Shown here: positions 60,837 through 64,000 of the stretch, one piece after another
How the letters are laid out: each line of letters starts with the position of its first letter
Position numbering within the stretch: position 1 is the stretch's first letter
Assembly (NCBI RefSeq): GCF_034259425.1
Contig: NZ_JAXIVU010000002.1
Coordinates: 231,877-295,876 of the forward strand
Reading direction: 5' to 3'
Length of the DNA stretch: 64,000 nucleotides
Origin: Denitrificimonas halotolerans
Lineage (GTDB): Bacteria > Pseudomonadota > Gammaproteobacteria > Pseudomonadales > Pseudomonadaceae
Position numbers and translations under genes: made by a program
Notes under the pieces: generated by a model
Databases searched by the model: none
The model's input: the letters and a program-made list of their open reading frames with translations, nothing else
Told to the model about the DNA's origin: nothing

Positions 60837-62150
60837 ATGACTGACTTGTATGCTGATGATGGTTATTTAGATCATTATCAATTTGAGCGTGATCCTTTTG
60901 CTGAGTATGGCCCAGATTTAAATTTTTTTGCTGTGAAACGACAATCAGTGCTTGCGGAGTTAGAGCACTTAGCCCGCTACAGTAAACTGATGCTTGTTGT
61001 TACCGGTCCCAAAGGAAGTGGTAAAACAGTACTGCGTAAGGCATTGGTTGCTGGTGCACAGGCACAGGTGAAAAATGTAGTGGTTGTGGTGTCAGCTAAA
61101 GTAGACGCAGCGGCAATGCTACAGCAAGTCAGTGATGCGCTCGAATTACCAGGGGCTGAGATTGCTGAGGTTTTAGCGCATATTGAACAACTTAAGATTG
61201 CAGGTGACGAGGTGCACCTTGTGGTCGATAATGCAGAACTTTTGGACGAGTCAGCCTTATTGTTTTTGCAACGTATTGCTCAAGGTGTTAATGACGCTAG
61301 CGCGCGCGTTTTTATTTTTTCCGACTCATCGATTACACCTTTGCTAGAGAAGGTGGCTGATAATGCCGATTTGCATCATGTGATTGTTTTAGAACCATGG
61401 AGTGAAGCTGAGACAACTGAATATATTGAGCAACGTCTAGTCGCCGCGGGCAGTACGCTTGATTGTTTTAGTTCGCAACAGTTAGCAACTATGTATGTGC
61501 AAACGCAAGGCTGGCCAGGGCGCATCAATAGAGAGGCGAAAGAGTGTTTGCTAGAGCAGATGAAGGGAAACACTCGATTATCTGCAACTGGACGTGCAGT
61601 CACTAATCTGCCTTATAAGCACTTAGGGTTATTAGTCTTAGCCGTGGCGAGCTTATTGCTCTTATGGTTATGGCAAATTCCGGATTCTGAACAACAAGCT
61701 TCAGTGGTTCTAGATGGAGTAAATAAAGTACAGCGTCCTTTGGCTTTAGAGGCAGTTACTGTTACTGAAAATAGAGAAGAGCTTTATTCTTCAGTGAAGC
61801 AAATGTCTGCTTCCGCAAGGGATAGCGAGGCACCTATAGTGAAAAAAGATCACGACATGGCCTTAGGTGGTCATGCGCAATGGTATAAGCAACAAGGTGC
61901 ATCCCGTTATACCCTGCAGGTGCTAGGCACTCGGGCAGAGGCAACTGCGCGTGATTTTGTTCAGAAAAATAAAGCCCAGTACCATTATTTTAAAAAACAG
62001 CACCAAGGCCAAGCATTATATGTAGTGACCTATGGTTCTTTTGTTAACCGCGATGCAGCGTTGCAGGCTGTTGTAAAACTCCCCGCGCATATCCGCAAAG
62101 ATAAGCCGTGGCCGCGCACAATGCTGAGTATTCAGCAAGAATTACGTTGA
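60837..62150 (+). CDS. DamX-like AAA-ATPase with SPOR domain
   Basis: A 437-aa protein: cytoplasmic AAA module with Walker A GPKGSGKT (57-64) and DNAELLDESALLFLQ as Walker B, a membrane helix (about 263-283) and a periplasmic SPOR domain (about 350-437; YTLQVLGTRAEATARDF) that binds denuded septal peptidoglycan. It resembles DamX of E. coli, also next to aroB, and PA5037-type Pseudomonas proteins. It probably acts in cell division. Confidence 0.9.
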   Translation: MTDLYADDGYLDHYQFERDPFAEYGPDLNFFAVKRQSVLAELEHLARYSKLMLVVTGPKGSGKTVLRKALVAGAQAQVKNVVVVVSAKVDAAAMLQQVSDALELPGAEIAEVLAHIEQLKIAGDEVHLVVDNAELLDESALLFLQRIAQGVNDASARVFIFSDSSITPLLEKVADNADLHHVIVLEPWSEAETTEYIEQRLVAAGSTLDCFSSQQLATMYVQTQGWPGRINREAKECLLEQMKGNTRLSATGRAVTNLPYKHLGLLVLAVASLLLLWLWQIPDSEQQASVVLDGVNKVQRPLALEAVTVTENREELYSSVKQMSASARDSEAPIVKKDHDMALGGHAQWYKQQGASRYTLQVLGTRAEATARDFVQKNKAQYHYFKKQHQGQALYVVTYGSFVNRDAALQAVVKLPAHIRKDKPWPRTMLSIQQELR

Positions 62151-62157
62151 GGTAATT

Positions 62158-62988
62158 ATGAACTATCGCCATGCCTATCATGCGGGCAATCATGCAGATG
62201 TATTCAAACATTGGGTGTTGACACGCTGTATTGTGCTATTGCAAAAAAAACCAACACCGATTGCCTATGTTGATACGCATGCGGGAATTGGTTTGTATGA
62301 CCTATCTGGTGAAGAGTCGAGTAAAACTGCTGAATGGTGTGATGGTATTGGTCGTTTGTGGGGTGCCGAACAACCGCTACTAGAGCAGTATTTATATGCA
62401 GTGAGGGAACTGAATGATGGCAATGAATTGCGTTATTACCCTGGTTCACCGGAATTGGCACGCTGTTTAACACGTGGCCAAGATCATTTGTACTTAAACG
62501 AAAAGCACCCGATTGATGGTCAGCTACTCAAAGAAAATATGCGCATTGATCCGCGAGTTTCTGTACTGTTGGGGGAGGGGTGGCATGTACCAAAAGCCTT
62601 ACTGCCTACTGCGGAAAAGCGTTTATTGATGCTTATTGATCCGCCTTTTGAAGAGGGGGATGATCTAAAAAAATCTGTACAAGCTTTAGAAGAAACTTTG
62701 GCGCGTATGCGTCAGGCTATTGTGTGTTTGTGGTATCCGATTAAGGATACTGTACAGTTGCGTCGTTTTTATCGTGACTTAGAAACAAGCAGTGCAGCTA
62801 AACTTTTACGTATTGAGCTTTATGTGAACAAACCCGATGATGCAGCTCGGTTGAATGGGTCAGGCATGGTGATTTGTAATCCGCCTTGGGGGTTGGAGGA
62901 AGAGTTGAGACAGCTTTTGCCATGGTTAGCTAAAATCCTAGAGCAAAATCAAGGTGATTGGCGTTTAGATTGGTTGATTGCTGAATAG
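62158..62988 (+). CDS. rlmJ: 23S rRNA (adenine2030-N6)-methyltransferase RlmJ
   Basis: A 276-aa methyltransferase starting MNYRHAYHAGNHADVFKHWV, with the SAM motif YVDTHAGIGLYDL and catalytic LIDPPFEEGDD. It methylates A2030 of 23S rRNA. It begins 7 bp after the SPOR protein, so it may be co-transcribed; this neighbour is not the usual gltBD of Pseudomonas. Confidence 0.94.
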   Translation: MNYRHAYHAGNHADVFKHWVLTRCIVLLQKKPTPIAYVDTHAGIGLYDLSGEESSKTAEWCDGIGRLWGAEQPLLEQYLYAVRELNDGNELRYYPGSPELARCLTRGQDHLYLNEKHPIDGQLLKENMRIDPRVSVLLGEGWHVPKALLPTAEKRLLMLIDPPFEEGDDLKKSVQALEETLARMRQAIVCLWYPIKDTVQLRRFYRDLETSSAAKLLRIELYVNKPDDAARLNGSGMVICNPPWGLEEELRQLLPWLAKILEQNQGDWRLDWLIAE

Positions 62989-63004
62989 ATTGTTCAGTTT
63001 TTGG

Positions 63005-63649
63005 CTAAGGCTTGATTGGAAAAGTGTCTGAGTGAGGCTGTTCGATAATAAGCCCCCTTAATAAAGCATCAAACATGGCGCCTACTCGTTTTGCGTCAAA
63101 TAAACTAGGTTCTCTGAGTAGGTCATACAGTAAGCCTAGCAGCATGGCGTGTATGCTTAATGCGGCCATGCGTGGTGTTAGATCAGGATGTAAACGTTGA
63201 GCTATTGTTGGTTGGCTAAATAGTTGTTCGCATAAATCAATAAACTCACTAATAAAATTTTCGTGACGCACTTCTGCTTCGCGTAGGTCCTCTGTGAATT
63301 CACAGCGTCGGTGCAGTATTGTCACAATGCGGCGTTTTCGCTCATCTTTGCTGATATTAATTAGAACGTCAGTACAGAGCTGGCGTAAGCCTAGAATAGG
63401 GTTGTTTGGGTCGCATTTACTGATTTGTTTAGCAATTTGCTCTGTAGGTAGCCGTACCTGGTTAAGCATTTCGTGAAAAAGATGGGCTTTATTTTTAAAG
63501 TGCCAGTAAACAGCACCGCGAGTGACTCTAGCATGACGGGCAATTTGCTCAAGTGAAGTGTGGGATACCCCTTTTTTGAAAAATAACAGTTCGGCTGCGG
63601 TGAGTATGGCAGCGCGAGTGTTTTCTGCTTCTTCTTTTGTACGGCGCAT
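63005..63649 (-). CDS. TetR-family regulator (AcrR/TtgR-like)
   Basis: A 214-aa regulator beginning MRRTKEEAENTRAAILTAAE with a helix-turn-helix (TSLEQIARHARVTRGAVYWH) and the C-terminal all-helical ligand domain, closest to AcrR/TtgR repressors of RND efflux pumps. Normally a pump operon is divergent from it. Here, about 48 bp upstream, an IS200/IS605-type element begins, so the divergent partner is absent or displaced. Confidence 0.88.
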   Translation of the reverse strand: MRRTKEEAENTRAAILTAAELLFFKKGVSHTSLEQIARHARVTRGAVYWHFKNKAHLFHEMLNQVRLPTEQIAKQISKCDPNNPILGLRQLCTDVLINISKDERKRRIVTILHRRCEFTEDLREAEVRHENFISEFIDLCEQLFSQPTIAQRLHPDLTPRMAALSIHAMLLGLLYDLLREPSLFDAKRVGAMFDALLRGLIIEQPHSDTFPIKP

Positions 63650-63697
63650 AAGTAGAGTAGGTTCAAAATAAATGATATGAGCAGTTTAACCGTTTTT

Positions 63698-64000
63698 ATC
63701 AAAATCACGTAAGACCTCGTACTTTTAGTGTGGGGATGGATAGCGAGGGCTGCGTAAGCAGCCCCTTAACAGACTGCTAAAGTCTTTGCAGTATAGGTTG
63801 GTACTGGTACTGTATACAGCATGGTAAGGCACACCAAAACATTAAAAGTTCGAGTTCGAGACAGGCATGTGCTCTTGCTAAACCGTATGGCTCGAAGCGT
63901 CAATTTTGTCTGGAATTTTGTTAATGAATTAAGCCGCCGCTCGATTAAGGAGCGCGGTGTGTTTTTGTCTGCGTATGATATGCATCCCTACACTAAGGGC
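63698..64000 (+). mobile_element. IS200/IS605-group element, left part of an apparently intact copy
   Basis: The sequence from about 63698 repeats the left end found at 51322 with scattered differences. Upstream of tnpB it has a perfect GGGCTGC/GCAGCCC hairpin (63747-63764) and ACTGCTAAAG/TTTGCAGT, which are partly broken in the 51322 copy. The right end lies outside the window. Confidence 0.8.
63821..64000 (+). CDS. tnpB: TnpB (RNA-guided endonuclease family), N-terminal part
   Basis: An ATG at 63821 opens 60 codons to the window edge (MVRHTKTLKVRVRDRH, NRMARSVNFVWNFVNELSRR, GVFLSAYDMHPYTKG). It runs through the region deleted in the copy at 51454 and lacks stops, so this copy may be intact. 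TnpB proteins are guided by right-end RNAs to cut donor sites and keep the element. Confidence 0.88.
   Translation, partial: MVRHTKTLKVRVRDRHVLLLNRMARSVNFVWNFVNELSRRSIKERGVFLSAYDMHPYTKG

Overview
The window holds most of an integrative and conjugative element (ICE, about 1-35774) followed by ordinary chromosome (35775-64000). The chromosomal genes and their order (cytochrome c4 beside engB; ppk beside hemB; rpmE, maeB, mrcA, pilMNOPQ, aroK, aroB, a SPOR-domain AAA protein) match the Pseudomonadaceae. The rather AT-rich sequence and the compressed gene set suggest a small-genome relative of Pseudomonas, such as a Thiopseudomonas-like species; that last step is inference.

The ICE belongs to the PFGI-1/ICEclc/SPI-7 superfamily. 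Family names such as PFL_47xx and the TIGR numbers are given from memory. Nearly all of its genes run right to left. Its right boundary is a 48-bp copy of the 3' half of tRNA-Thr(UGU) at 35727-35774, so the element sits in a tRNA-Thr gene; the intact tRNA and the integrase should lie left of the window. From that end inward come a maintenance operon (ParA, DnaB, ParB, DUF2857, STY4528-type replication protein); a tandem iteron array; PFL_4669, DUF3158 and a small zinc-ribbon protein; two toxin-antitoxin loci, one with a broken toxin; ssb and topoisomerase III; a block with unusual leader hairpins (397-aa unknown, 70-aa, 41-aa, DUF3577); a cargo operon; and two transfer operons (PilL-like, PFL_4693, transglycosylase, PFL_4695, TraD, PFL_4697; then RAQPRD through the TraC/VirB4 ATPase, which runs off the left edge).

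The cargo (11599-18325) is a TonB-dependent receptor, a periplasmic CobN-like chelatase with signal peptide and C-terminal anchor, a MotA/TolQ proton-channel protein and a DUF2149 ExbD-like protein. This is the gene set of the HmuR-S-U-V tetrapyrrole system of Bacteroidetes. A 49-aa ORF ends the operon just before a terminator.

Three layers of apparent DNA- or RNA-level regulation stand out in the ICE. (1) A 28-bp box, (T/A/C)AACC(C/T)GA-N12-CGGATTAA, occurs once 61-75 bp before the first gene of each of four operons (PFL_4669, ssb-topB, PilL-TraD, RAQPRD-VirB4). (2) Leaders before three genes contain mutually exclusive hairpins that can hide or free an identical ribosome-binding site, GGAGAAACACTATG. 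(3) The replication gene carries a helically phased cluster of palindromes inside its own reading frame, with 36-37-bp iterons just downstream.

The chromosome to the right carries a GntP-family permease, a DUF302 protein, a PlpD-type patatin autotransporter, engB, cytochrome c4, NnrS, a CoA-transferase, ppk, hemB, rpmE, maeB, mrcA, the type IV pilus assembly operon pilMNOPQ with an unusually short PilQ, aroK, aroB, a DamX-like protein, rlmJ and a TetR regulator. IS200/IS605 (TnpB) sequences occur as a decayed relic (43292-43664), a pseudogene with a preserved right end (51322-52312) and the start of what looks like an intact copy at the right edge.
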